Positions 17,339-25,059 of a stretch of 54,319 nucleotides of DNA are shown here, piece by piece. The stretch covers positions 1 through 54,319 of the forward strand of contig DATHAQ010000035.1 of NCBI GenBank assembly GCA_035296565.1. Direction: 5' to 3'. The position numbers and the translations under genes were made by a program. The stretch is from JACCZR01 sp035296565. Its GTDB lineage: Bacteria; Actinomycetota; Thermoleophilia; Solirubrobacterales; Thermoleophilaceae. The notes beneath the pieces were generated by a model. That model did no database searches and was not told the DNA's origin. It saw nothing but the letters and a program-made list of their open reading frames with translations. Each line of letters starts with the position of its first letter. Positions within the stretch are counted from its first letter, which is position 1.

Positions 17339-17797
17339 TCAGACGTCGAAGAAGACCGTCTCGCCCTCGCCCTGGAGGCGGATGTCGAACACGCCGTCGT
17401 CGCCGGCGATGAGCGTGTCGCGCCGGTCGCTCGGCACCGCGTTCAACACCGGGTCGCCCGCGTTGGCCTCCGCCTCGGCGGCGAAGTAGACCCGCGTCAC
17501 CAGGTGCTTGAGCAGCCCCCGGGCGAACACCGCGAGCACGATGTGCGGCGCTTGACCGTCGAGCGCGCCCGGAGCCGCGGTCGCCAGCTCGTAGCGCCCC
17601 TGGGCGTCGGTCTCCACTCGGTGGAAGGTGCCGGAGTCGGCCTGCCAGCTCTCGATGAGCGCGTCGGCCACCGGCTGGCCCTCGCCGTCGTACACCGTGC
17701 CGGTGATGCGGAAGGGGCCGTCGCCGGCCGGCTCGCCGGGCATCCCGATGTTGAAGAACGGGCCAACGGTCTGGGAGGGCGTGGGCAGCTCAGGCAT
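17339..17797 (-). CDS. pcaG: Protocatechuate 3,4-dioxygenase alpha subunit (compact form)
   Basis: 152 residues, clearly PcaG by LPTPSQTVGPFFNIG at the N-terminus, IESWQAD in the middle, and LQGEGETVFFDV at the end. Both ends match the family, but it is about 50 residues shorter than the roughly 200-aa PcaG of Pseudomonas, so loops are missing internally. In the (alpha-beta)n enzyme the alpha chain lacks iron but shapes the active site; the complex opens the protocatechuate ring to 3-carboxy-cis,cis-muconate. It is the last gene of the leftward operon and overlaps pcaH by 8 nt. Confidence 0.92.
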   Translation of the reverse strand: MPELPTPSQTVGPFFNIGMPGEPAGDGPFRITGTVYDGEGQPVADALIESWQADSGTFHRVETDAQGRYELATAAPGALDGQAPHIVLAVFARGLLKHLVTRVYFAAEAEANAGDPVLNAVPSDRRDTLIAGDDGVFDIRLQGEGETVFFDV

Positions 17798-18479
17798 CGG
17801 GCGGGGTGGCCTCGGGTCCGCGCAGCACGATGTCGAAGTGATACGCCAGCGCCCACTCGGGCACCGTCTCGGTCAGGTCGAACGCGGACACCATGCGTGA
17901 GCGGTCGCGCGGCTCGCGGACGGAGTTGAAGATCGGGTCCTGGCTGAACAGCGGGTCGCCGGGGAAGTACATCTGGGTCACCAGACGGGTGGCGAAGGCG
18001 GGGCCGAACAGCGACAGGTGGATGTGGGCCGCACGCCAGGCGTTGTCGTGATTACGCCACGGGTAGGCGCCCGGCTTGATCGTGACGAAGCGGTAGCGGC
18101 CCTCGGAGTCGGTCATGCAGCGCCCCGCCCCGGTGAAGTTCGGGTCCAGCGGCGCGGGGTGGCGGTCGACCACGTGCTGGTAGCGCCCGGCCGCGTTGGC
18201 CTGCCACACCTCGATCAGCGAGTGCGGCACCGGCCGCCGGTCGCCGTCCAGCACTCGGCCGTGGAGGATGATCCGCTCGCCCTGCGGCTCGCCCTCGTGC
18301 TGGCGGGTGAGGTCGTGGTCGAGCTCTCCGACCCTCGCGTCGCCGTACACGGGCCCCGACAGCTCCGACAGCGTGTGCGGGATGAAGACCAGCGGCTCCC
18401 TCGGCGCCCGCGTGCGCGTGGCCAGGTAGTTCTCGAACAACAGCGCCGGGTCTGCGTTCTCGCGCCGATAGCCCGCCAC
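17790..18479 (-). CDS. pcaH: Protocatechuate 3,4-dioxygenase beta subunit
   Basis: 229 residues from GTG 18479, the first base of which is the last base of the thiolase stop. The non-haem Fe(III) ligands of PcaH are all recognisable: Tyr in GRYQHV, Tyr in GAYPWRNH, and the two His in AAHIHLSLFG. The N-terminal RRENADPALL and PLDPNFTGAGR segments are also typical. With PcaG it performs intradiol cleavage of protocatechuate. Position in the operon (thiolase, pcaH, pcaG) implies one transcript for ring cleavage and late beta-ketoadipate steps. Confidence 0.93.
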   Translation of the reverse strand: MAGYRRENADPALLFENYLATRTRAPREPLVFIPHTLSELSGPVYGDARVGELDHDLTRQHEGEPQGERIILHGRVLDGDRRPVPHSLIEVWQANAAGRYQHVVDRHPAPLDPNFTGAGRCMTDSEGRYRFVTIKPGAYPWRNHDNAWRAAHIHLSLFGPAFATRLVTQMYFPGDPLFSQDPIFNSVREPRDRSRMVSAFDLTETVPEWALAYHFDIVLRGPEATPPDA

Positions 18480-19660
18480 TACGCGGCCTCCAGCACCATC
18501 GCGATGCCCTGGCCCACGCCGATGCACAGCGCGCCCAGGCCCATCCCGCCCCGGCGTCGCAGCTCCCAGCTCAACGTGGCCAGGATGCGCGCGCCCGAGC
18601 ACCCGATCGGGTGCCCCAGCGCGACAGCGCCGCCGTTGACGTTCAGTCGCTCGGTGTCGACCTCGCCCCAAGCCGACACGCACGCCAGCGCCTGGGCGGC
18701 GAAGGCCTCGTTGAGCTCCGTGACCTCGATGTCACCCCAGCCGATCCCGGCGCGCTTCAGCGCCTGGTTGGCCGCCTCCACCGGGGCGACGCCGTAGTGC
18801 GGCGGATCGACCGCGTGCAGCCCACGGGAGACGATGCGCGCCAACGGGTCGCGCCCGATCGCCTCGACGCCGGCCTCGTCGGCCAGCAAGAGCGCGGCCG
18901 CTCCGTCGTTCAGCGGCGAGGAGTTGCCGGCGGTGACGCTGCCGTCCGAGCGGAACGCGGGCTTCAGCTTGGCCAGCTTCTCCACCGAAGTATCGGGGCG
19001 GATAGGCTCGTCGCGCTCGAGCTCGACTCCGCCCACCTCGATCGTCTCGTCGTCGTAGGCGCCTCGTTCCCACGCAGCGGCCGCGCGGCGGTGGCTCTCG
19101 ACGGCGAACCGGTCCTGGGCGTCGCGGCTGATGTCGTACTCGCGCGCGAGCAGCTCCGCGCCTTCGCCCAGCGATACGGTCCACTCGGCGGGCATCTCGC
19201 TGTTGACCAGACGCCACCCGAGGGTGGTGGAAACCATCGGCTGGTCGGTGCGCTGGAAGCCCGCCTCGGGCTTTTGCACCACCCACGGCGCACGGCTCAT
19301 CGACTCAACGCCGCCCGCGACGCAGATCGAGGCGTCGCCCACGGCGATCGCGCGGTTGGCGGCCACGGCCGCCTCCATGCCCGAGCCGCACAGCCGGTTC
19401 ACGGTGGCGCCCGGGACATGGACCGGCAGTCCCGCCAGCAGGACGGCCATGCGGGCCACGTTGCGGTTTTCCTCGCCGGCGCCGTTCGAATTGCCGAACA
19501 GGACGTCGTCCACCTGCCCGGGATCCAAACCCGGGCTGCGCTCCATCAAGGAGCCGACCGTCCGCGCGGCCAGGTCATCGGGGCGCACCTCCGACAGAGC
19601 GCCGCCGTAGCGCCCCGTCTTGGTGCGCACGGCATCGACCACGTACACCTCGCCGGTCAC
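18479..19660 (-). CDS. pcaF: Acetyl-CoA acyltransferase, probable beta-ketoadipyl-CoA thiolase
   Basis: 393 residues, the standard thiolase length. Acyl-enzyme Cys is in NRLCGSGMEA (about residue 90), His in GHPIGCSGA and the second Cys in GALCIGVGQGIA (the family usually has CIGGGQG). The NEAFAAQ motif is present. In this context it probably cleaves beta-ketoadipyl-CoA to succinyl-CoA and acetyl-CoA, the last pca step. The start GTG 19660 overlaps the regulator stop (GTGA), and the stop shares a base with pcaH. A general beta-oxidation thiolase cannot be excluded by sequence alone. Confidence 0.88.
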   Translation of the reverse strand: MTGEVYVVDAVRTKTGRYGGALSEVRPDDLAARTVGSLMERSPGLDPGQVDDVLFGNSNGAGEENRNVARMAVLLAGLPVHVPGATVNRLCGSGMEAAVAANRAIAVGDASICVAGGVESMSRAPWVVQKPEAGFQRTDQPMVSTTLGWRLVNSEMPAEWTVSLGEGAELLAREYDISRDAQDRFAVESHRRAAAAWERGAYDDETIEVGGVELERDEPIRPDTSVEKLAKLKPAFRSDGSVTAGNSSPLNDGAAALLLADEAGVEAIGRDPLARIVSRGLHAVDPPHYGVAPVEAANQALKRAGIGWGDIEVTELNEAFAAQALACVSAWGEVDTERLNVNGGAVALGHPIGCSGARILATLSWELRRRGGMGLGALCIGVGQGIAMVLEAA

Positions 19661-20406
19661 GGTGAGGTGTCCACCATCCTCAGCACGTCGCGCAGGTACA
19701 GCAGGTGGTCCTTCATCGCGCGCTCGGCGCGGGGCGGGTCGCCCTTCTCGACCGCGGCCAGCAGCGCGTCGTGCTGCTCTACCACCGCCGAGTGCACGAT
19801 CGCTCCGGCCAGCTTCTCCGAGAGCGAGGGTTGGAGCACCTGGAAGATCCAGCCGGTCAGCGCTTCGAGCATCCGGTTGCCGGCGGCCGCGGCGACCGTG
19901 CGGTGCACTTCGGCGTCGGCCGCGGCCAGGGCCTCGGGGTCGCCGTCCGATTCCTTCTCGCGGCGCACGGCGGCCCGGAGCGCGGCCACCGTCTCGAGGT
20001 CGGCGCGGTGGGCGGCGCGGCCGGCCAGCGGGACCTCCAGCACCATGCGCGCGTCGAGAAGCTCGTCCAGCGAGGCGGAGCCGGTCTCGAGCATCATCGC
20101 GATGGCGTCGCTGAGGCTGCGGCTCATGCCCTGCTCGGGGGTGTGCGCGACGAAGATCCCGCCGCCCGGCCCCTTGGTCGCCCGGATCAGGTTGCCGCGG
20201 GTGAGCAGCTTGAGCCCCTCGCGCAACGTGGGCCGGCTGACGCCGAGCTCCTGGCAGAGGTCGCCCTCGCGGCCCAGGAAGTCGCCCGGCTGGAGGCCCT
20301 CGGCCTCGATGTGGTGCTGGATGCGCGCGGCCACGTCCTCGCTCGCGCCGCGCTGGTCGCGGGGGCCGAGGGAGGCACGGCTTCGGCGCCCGGCGCCTGT
20401 GCTCAC
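19657..20406 (-). CDS. GntR-family (FadR/FCD subfamily) transcriptional regulator
   Basis: 249 residues from GTG 20406, which overlaps the ligase stop by 4 nt; another GTG at 20418 would add four residues. The N-terminal winged helix (about residues 25-90) has the GntR signature LGVSRPTLREGLKLL followed by GGGIFV. The C-terminal helical FCD domain (about 95-235) contains the Asp/His pattern for a metal or acid effector. Sitting inside the catabolic operon, it probably senses an aromatic acid or pathway intermediate. The 33-bp dyad at 24984-25016 in front of the operon is a candidate binding site. Confidence 0.88.
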   Translation of the reverse strand: MSTGAGRRSRASLGPRDQRGASEDVAARIQHHIEAEGLQPGDFLGREGDLCQELGVSRPTLREGLKLLTRGNLIRATKGPGGGIFVAHTPEQGMSRSLSDAIAMMLETGSASLDELLDARMVLEVPLAGRAAHRADLETVAALRAAVRREKESDGDPEALAAADAEVHRTVAAAAGNRMLEALTGWIFQVLQPSLSEKLAGAIVHSAVVEQHDALLAAVEKGDPPRAERAMKDHLLYLRDVLRMVDTSP

Positions 20407-21620
20407 GCCGCCGACCACCGGGGCATTCGGTCGTCGACGACCCTGCGCGCCTTGCCCTCAGGGCGGCGGAGGAGGCCGGAGTTGACCGGCACCACGCGCA
20501 CGCGCAGGCCGAGCCGCTGGCGCATGACGTCCTGCAACCGGCGGGCATCGCCGCCGTCCTCCAGCTCGACCTCGAGCTTGATCTCGTCCATGCCGCCCTG
20601 CTCGGAGTAGAAGGTGATCCGGAACTCGCCGGAACCACTCACCCCGCGCACCGCCTCCTCGATCACCGACGGAAAGACGTTCATCCCGCGGATCACGACC
20701 ATGTCGTCGGTGCGGCCCACGATGCCGCCGGGCAGCCAACGGTGCTCGTGGCCGCCCGGGCAGCGGTGGTCGCTGTTGGCCACCACATCGCCCGTCCGGT
20801 AGCGCAGCACCGGGAAGCCAGTGCGCCGCAGCGGCGTGAGCACCAGCTCGCCGCACTCGCCCGGCGGGGTGGGGTTCAGGCTGTCCTCGAGGATCTCGCA
20901 GATGAACTCGTCGTCGTAGACGTGCAGGCCGCCGCCCTCCGGGCAGGGATAGCCCCATGGGCCGACCTCGGCCAGGCCCGCGTGGTCGATGCATGCGGCC
21001 CCGAAGCCGTCCTCGATGCGCGACCGGACCGCCGGCAGCGACGCGCCGGGCTCGCCGGTGCAGATCACCTGCCGGATCGGCTCCAGCGCGTGGTCGAGCC
21101 GCTGGTCGAGGGCGACCTCCAGCAACCGCAGCGCGTACGTGGGAGTGCACATCACGGCCGTGGCCTCGACCTCGGCCATGGTGGTCAGGCGCTGAACCGA
21201 GGCCATGCCACCGAGCGGCAGGGCGGTGGCGCCAAGCTCGTGCAGCCCGTCGCGGGCGGCCCAGAACTGCACGTGGGGCCCGAAGGAGAAGGCGAGCGCG
21301 ACGCGGTGGCCCGGCCGGACGCCGGCCACTGACAGGGTGTGGGCGAACATGCCCTGCCACCAGCGCGAGTCGGCGGCGGTGTCCAGTACCCGCAGCGGCG
21401 GCCCGGTCGAGCCGCTGGTCTGGTGGATCTGGACGTAGTCCTCGAGCGGGTGGGTGAGGTTGGTGCCGAAGGGCGGGTGGGCACGCTGGTCGGCCACCAG
21501 CTCGTCCTTGGTCAGCGGAGGGATCTCCTCCAGCAGCGGCGCCGAGCCCAGGCCCTCGAGCCGGGCGCGCTGGAAGGGGTTGCTCTCGCGAACGAGCTCG
21601 ATCAGCTCGGGTAGGGCCAC
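20403..21620 (-). CDS. Phenylacetate-CoA ligase (PaaK)-like acyl/aryl-CoA ligase
   Basis: 405 residues of the ANL adenylate-forming superfamily. The phosphate loop is TSGSTGPP (about residue 70). A5-like FGAACIDHAGLAEVG, the RYRTGDVV motif and VGRTDDMVVIRGMNVFP near residue 300 are PaaK-like. The final Lys region is PEGKARRVVDDR. It adenylates a carboxylic acid and makes its CoA thioester. In the operon it stands between a transporter and a thiolase. No CoA-transferase (pcaIJ) is visible, so it may activate beta-ketoadipate or the imported aromatic acid. It lies three bases after the ABC ATPase stop. Confidence 0.87.
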   Translation of the reverse strand: MALPELIELVRESNPFQRARLEGLGSAPLLEEIPPLTKDELVADQRAHPPFGTNLTHPLEDYVQIHQTSGSTGPPLRVLDTAADSRWWQGMFAHTLSVAGVRPGHRVALAFSFGPHVQFWAARDGLHELGATALPLGGMASVQRLTTMAEVEATAVMCTPTYALRLLEVALDQRLDHALEPIRQVICTGEPGASLPAVRSRIEDGFGAACIDHAGLAEVGPWGYPCPEGGGLHVYDDEFICEILEDSLNPTPPGECGELVLTPLRRTGFPVLRYRTGDVVANSDHRCPGGHEHRWLPGGIVGRTDDMVVIRGMNVFPSVIEEAVRGVSGSGEFRITFYSEQGGMDEIKLEVELEDGGDARRLQDVMRQRLGLRVRVVPVNSGLLRRPEGKARRVVDDRMPRWSAA

Positions 21621-21623
21621 CGG

Positions 21624-22400
21624 TCAGCCGGCCTCTGCGGGCTGCTTGCGCTTGATCGAGCGGTACACGTGGGCGCGCAGGTGCGCGAACTCCGGCAGCT
21701 CCTTGGTCTCCACCTGGTCGCGCGGGCGGGGCAGGTCCACGTCCAGCACCTCCTGCACCTCGGTGGGCGAGGGAGTGAGCACCACGATGCGGTCGCCCAG
21801 GTAGACCGACTCGTCGATGTCGTGGGTCACGAAGACGATGGTCACGCCGTACTTGTTCCGCACGTCGAGGATCAGGTCCTCCAGGTCGGCGCGCGTCTGC
21901 GCGTCGACCGAGGCGAACGGCTCGTCCATGAGCAGGATCTCGGGCTGGTAGGCCAGGGCGCGGGCGATCGCCACGCGCTGCTGCATCCCGCCCGAGAGCT
22001 CCCACGGGTAGCGGTCGTTCGCGTCCGCCAAGCCCACTGACTCGATCGCGTCCTCCACCAGGCGGTCGGCCTCGTCGCCCGAGACGTCGCGGTTGCGCAG
22101 CGGGAACGCCACGTTCTCCTCCACGCTCATCCAGGGGAACAGCGAGCGGCTGTACTCCTGGAAGACAAGCGCCATCTTCTCCGGCGGCCCTTCCACCCGC
22201 TCGCCGTCGAGGACGACCTCGCCCCGCGAGGGGGCGAGCAGGCCCGACATGCACTTCAGCAGCGTGGTCTTGCCGCAGCCCGACGGGCCGACGATGCAGA
22301 CGAACTCCTTCTCGGCGACCTCGAAGTCGAGGTCGCCCACGGCCTGCACCGCGTCTTCGCCGTCTCCGTAGCTCTTGCCGAGGTGACCGACCTTCAGCAT
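21624..22400 (-). CDS. ABC transporter ATPase, NitT/TauT (SsuB-like) family
   Basis: 258 residues with Walker A GPSGCGKTT (about residues 38-46), Q-loop FQEYSRSLFPW, signature LSGGMQQRVAIARAL, Walker B ILLMDEPFA and switch His in FVTHDIDE. The ATG at 22400 directly follows the permease stop without a gap. It powers uptake together with the two permeases and the lipoprotein upstream. Family substrates are nitrate, sulfonates, thiamine precursors and aromatic acids; the pca context favours an aromatic carboxylate. Confidence 0.92.
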   Translation of the reverse strand: MLKVGHLGKSYGDGEDAVQAVGDLDFEVAEKEFVCIVGPSGCGKTTLLKCMSGLLAPSRGEVVLDGERVEGPPEKMALVFQEYSRSLFPWMSVEENVAFPLRNRDVSGDEADRLVEDAIESVGLADANDRYPWELSGGMQQRVAIARALAYQPEILLMDEPFASVDAQTRADLEDLILDVRNKYGVTIVFVTHDIDESVYLGDRIVVLTPSPTEVQEVLDVDLPRPRDQVETKELPEFAHLRAHVYRSIKRKQPAEAG

Positions 22401-23183
22401 TCAGCTCACCTCACTCGCCCGGGCGCCGCGGTGCCACCGCAGGGCCCTTCGCTCTATCAGCACGAAGATTCCGTTCAGCGCGTAGCCGAGGATGCCCAGC
22501 AGCAGGATTCCCGACCACATCTCGGGGATGTCGAACGAGCGCTGGCTCTGCAGGACGAAGTATCCGATGCCGTTCGTGGACGCCACCATCTCGCTGATCA
22601 CCATCAGGATCAGCGCCAGCGACAGGCTCGTCCTCATGCCGGCGAAGATCTGGGGGGCGGCTGCGGGGAACATCACCTTCAGGACCCGGTCGCGGGGCGA
22701 GATCCCGTACACGCGGCTGGTGTCGCGCAGGGTCGGGTCCACGCCGAGTACCCCGTCGATCGTGTTCAGCAGGATCGGCCAGAGGCAGACGAAGGCGATG
22801 ATCGCGACCTTCATCGAGTTCCCGACGCCGATCACCAGGATCGCGAACGGCAGCAGCGCCGGCGGCGGGATCGCCCGGGCGAACTCCACGATCGGGGACG
22901 CGGCGCGCTTGGCCCGGGGCGACAGCCCGAGCAGCAGCCCCAGCGAGACCGCCACCACCACGGCGATGAGGAAGCCCGCGCCCATCCGCGCGAGGCTGGG
23001 CAGGGCATCGCTGGTCACCCGCTCGAACAGCCAGGTGTCGGCGAAGGTCGACAGGATGTCGGTGAGCGGAGGGAAGTAGTAGGTCTGACTGCCTGCGGAG
23101 AGCACGCCCCAGGCGCCGAGCACGAGGATGGGCACGGCGATCTCGAGCCCGCCACCCACCCACCGGCGGCCGGCGACGGTCAC
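22401..23183 (-). CDS. ABC transporter permease, NitT/TauT family (second)
   Basis: 260 residues from GTG 23183, which overlaps the first permease stop by 4 nt (GTGA). About six membrane helices are evident, and the ATPase-coupling EAA-like loop is DTSRVYGISPRDRVLKVMFPAAAP cut by helix boundaries around residue 150. It is homologous to the adjacent permease, so the pair forms a heterodimeric channel. Longer upstream in-frame sequence is antisense-like and discarded. Confidence 0.9.
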   Translation of the reverse strand: MTVAGRRWVGGGLEIAVPILVLGAWGVLSAGSQTYYFPPLTDILSTFADTWLFERVTSDALPSLARMGAGFLIAVVVAVSLGLLLGLSPRAKRAASPIVEFARAIPPPALLPFAILVIGVGNSMKVAIIAFVCLWPILLNTIDGVLGVDPTLRDTSRVYGISPRDRVLKVMFPAAAPQIFAGMRTSLSLALILMVISEMVASTNGIGYFVLQSQRSFDIPEMWSGILLLGILGYALNGIFVLIERRALRWHRGARASEVS

Positions 23184-23992
23184 GCGGCACCCCGCTGGGA
23201 GGGATGCCAGTGCAGCACCCGGCGCTCGGCGCGGACGAAGATTGCGTTGAGCAGCAGGCCCAGCACACCGGTGGTGATGATCAACGCGTACATGAGCTCC
23301 TCGTTGCCGCCGGTGCGGGCGAGGTTGATCGAGCGACCGAGCCCGGGCGCACCGATCACCAGCTCGGCGGTCACGGTCAGGATCAGGCTCACCGCCGAGG
23401 CGATCCGCAGGCCTGTGGCCAGGTAGGGCACCGCGCTGGGCAGGGTCACGCGCGACAGCCGCTGGAAGCGCGACAGCCCGAACGAGCGCGCGGTGTCGGT
23501 CGCTACCGGGTCCACGTCCTTGACCCCGTACAGCGTGGCCATCAGCACCTGCCAGAAGCTGGCGAACGCGGCCAGGAAGACCTTGCTGGTCAGCCCGGTG
23601 CCGTAGATCAGGATGGCCAGCGGGATGAGCGCCACCGACGGGATCGGGCGCAGGAACTCGATCACCGCCCGCGTGGCCCGGTACAGCAGGGGGGCGGAGC
23701 CGATCAGGATCCCCAGGGGTATCGCCAGCGCCGCCGCGATCACCAGGCCGAGCGCCCAGCCCTGCAGGGTGTCGAACACCGAGGTCCAATAGCTCCCCGT
23801 GGTCAGCTGGTTGCCCAGCTCGGCCACCGTCTCCGACGCGGGCGGGAAGTGGTCGCGGGGCAGGATCCCGATCCTGGGCAGGGCCTCGAACAGGACCAGC
23901 ACCGCGGCCACGGCCACCCAGGGCAGCGCCCAGTCGGGAGCCCGCGGCCGCCGGCCGGCGGCCGCGAGCGGTGCGGTGGGAGCAGCGGCCAC
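23180..23992 (-). CDS. ABC transporter permease, NitT/TauT family (first)
   Basis: 270 residues with a proline/alanine-rich cytoplasmic N-terminus and about six membrane helices. The coupling loop carries DTARSFGLSRFQRLSRV, then TLPSAVPYL. It begins at GTG 23992, immediately after the binding-protein stop, and overlaps the second permease by 4 nt. It forms the membrane part of an importer with the neighbouring permease. Confidence 0.9.
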   Translation of the reverse strand: MAAAPTAPLAAAGRRPRAPDWALPWVAVAAVLVLFEALPRIGILPRDHFPPASETVAELGNQLTTGSYWTSVFDTLQGWALGLVIAAALAIPLGILIGSAPLLYRATRAVIEFLRPIPSVALIPLAILIYGTGLTSKVFLAAFASFWQVLMATLYGVKDVDPVATDTARSFGLSRFQRLSRVTLPSAVPYLATGLRIASAVSLILTVTAELVIGAPGLGRSINLARTGGNEELMYALIITTGVLGLLLNAIFVRAERRVLHWHPSQRGAA

Positions 23993-24973
23993 TTAGTTGG
24001 TGCGGATGAGCTCGTTCAGGTCCGGCTGCTTGTCGATCAGGCCGTACTTCTGGCTCAGCTTCGCGGCCTGCTCGATCGTCGGCCGGTTGAGATCGGCCCG
24101 CCAGATCGGCAGCTTGATCTTCTTCGCCGCGTCAGGCGGGATCTCGGTGTACTCGGTCAGCACCTGGCGGACCTCGTCGGGGTGCGACTGCGCGTACTCG
24201 AGCGACTTGTTCATCGCCTTCACGAAGCGGTCGACCACCTCGGGGTTCTGCTCGGCGTACTGCTTGGAGGTGAAGTAGGTCGCGACCGTCAGGTCGGGTG
24301 CCGTGTTGACGTAGAAGGGGTCGATCCCCTTCGCCTTGCCGGCCTTGCCCTGGCTGACGAACGGCTCCACCACGCAGGCGCCGTCCACCCGTCCGGCCTC
24401 CAGCGCCGCGTTCATGTCGGGGAACGGGACCTCGGAGAACTTGAGCTTGCTGACGTCCACGCCCTTCTTCTCCAGCGAGGCCTTGATCGTGACCTCGCAG
24501 ACGTTGTTGAGAGTGTTGACCGCGATGGTCTTGCCCTCGAGGTCCTTGGGGTCCTTGACCGGCCCCTTCTTGAGGACGAGCAGGTCGGCCCAGGCCTCCT
24601 TCTCGCTCTTGCCGGCAAGGACGCCCTGGCTGATGATCTCCACCGGCAGGTTCTTCGAGGCCGCGATCAGGAGCGAGATGGTGTTGGAGAAGCCGATCTG
24701 AAAGTTGCCGCTGACCACGGCGGGCGTGATCGCCGCGCCGCCCTCGGCCACCTGCGGGTCGATGGTCAGCTGCTCCTCCTTGAAGAAGCCCTTCTTGCGG
24801 CCGAGGTAGAGAGGGGCCACGTCGGCTATCGGGATGACGCCGACCTTCAGCGTCCGGGGCCCGCTGCCCCCACCGCCTCCCGAGCCTCCGTCATCGCCGC
24901 AGGACGCGACTGCCATGGCGCACGCCAACGTCACCGCCATCACGGCGGCCCAGGTCCAACGCATCTTCCTCAC
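23993..24973 (-). CDS. ABC transporter substrate-binding lipoprotein, SsuA/THI5-like
   Basis: 326 residues with a lipoprotein signal: basic N-terminus, hydrophobic core and lipobox AVASC (Cys about residue 25), followed by an Asp/Gly-rich linker. The mature domain shows GVIPIADVAPLYLGRKKGFF and LPVEIISQGVLAG, typical of NitT/TauT-family periplasmic binding proteins. GTG 24973 is preceded on its strand by GAGGAGGG at good spacing. It is the first gene of the nine-gene leftward operon, and its upstream region contains a strong dyad. The likely ligand is an aromatic acid, inferred only from context. Confidence 0.9.
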   Translation of the reverse strand: MRKMRWTWAAVMAVTLACAMAVASCGDDGGSGGGGGSGPRTLKVGVIPIADVAPLYLGRKKGFFKEEQLTIDPQVAEGGAAITPAVVSGNFQIGFSNTISLLIAASKNLPVEIISQGVLAGKSEKEAWADLLVLKKGPVKDPKDLEGKTIAVNTLNNVCEVTIKASLEKKGVDVSKLKFSEVPFPDMNAALEAGRVDGACVVEPFVSQGKAGKAKGIDPFYVNTAPDLTVATYFTSKQYAEQNPEVVDRFVKAMNKSLEYAQSHPDEVRQVLTEYTEIPPDAAKKIKLPIWRADLNRPTIEQAAKLSQKYGLIDKQPDLNELIRTN

Positions 24974-24983
24974 TGCATCCCTC

Positions 24984-25016
24984 CTCGGATAAGTCAGACA
25001 ATTTGTTCTATCCGAG
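24984..25016. promoter_or_regulatory. 33-bp dyad between the uptake/pca operon and the MFS gene: candidate operator
   Basis: CTCGGATA (24984-24991) and TATCCGAG (25009-25016) are perfect 8-bp inverted arms around an AT-rich 17-base centre that reads TTGTCTGACTTA on the reverse strand. That inner part resembles the FadR-subfamily GntR consensus TNGTNNNACNA with one mismatch. The site lies in the 86-base divergent gap, overlapping the Shine-Dalgarno side of the binding-protein gene, and is clearly AT-richer than its surroundings. It could let the GntR regulator at 19657-20406 control both directions. Confidence 0.5.
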
Positions 25017-25059
25017 AGATGGCGCGTTCAAACACCTCGGGTGGGGGGAGGTGACGGAC

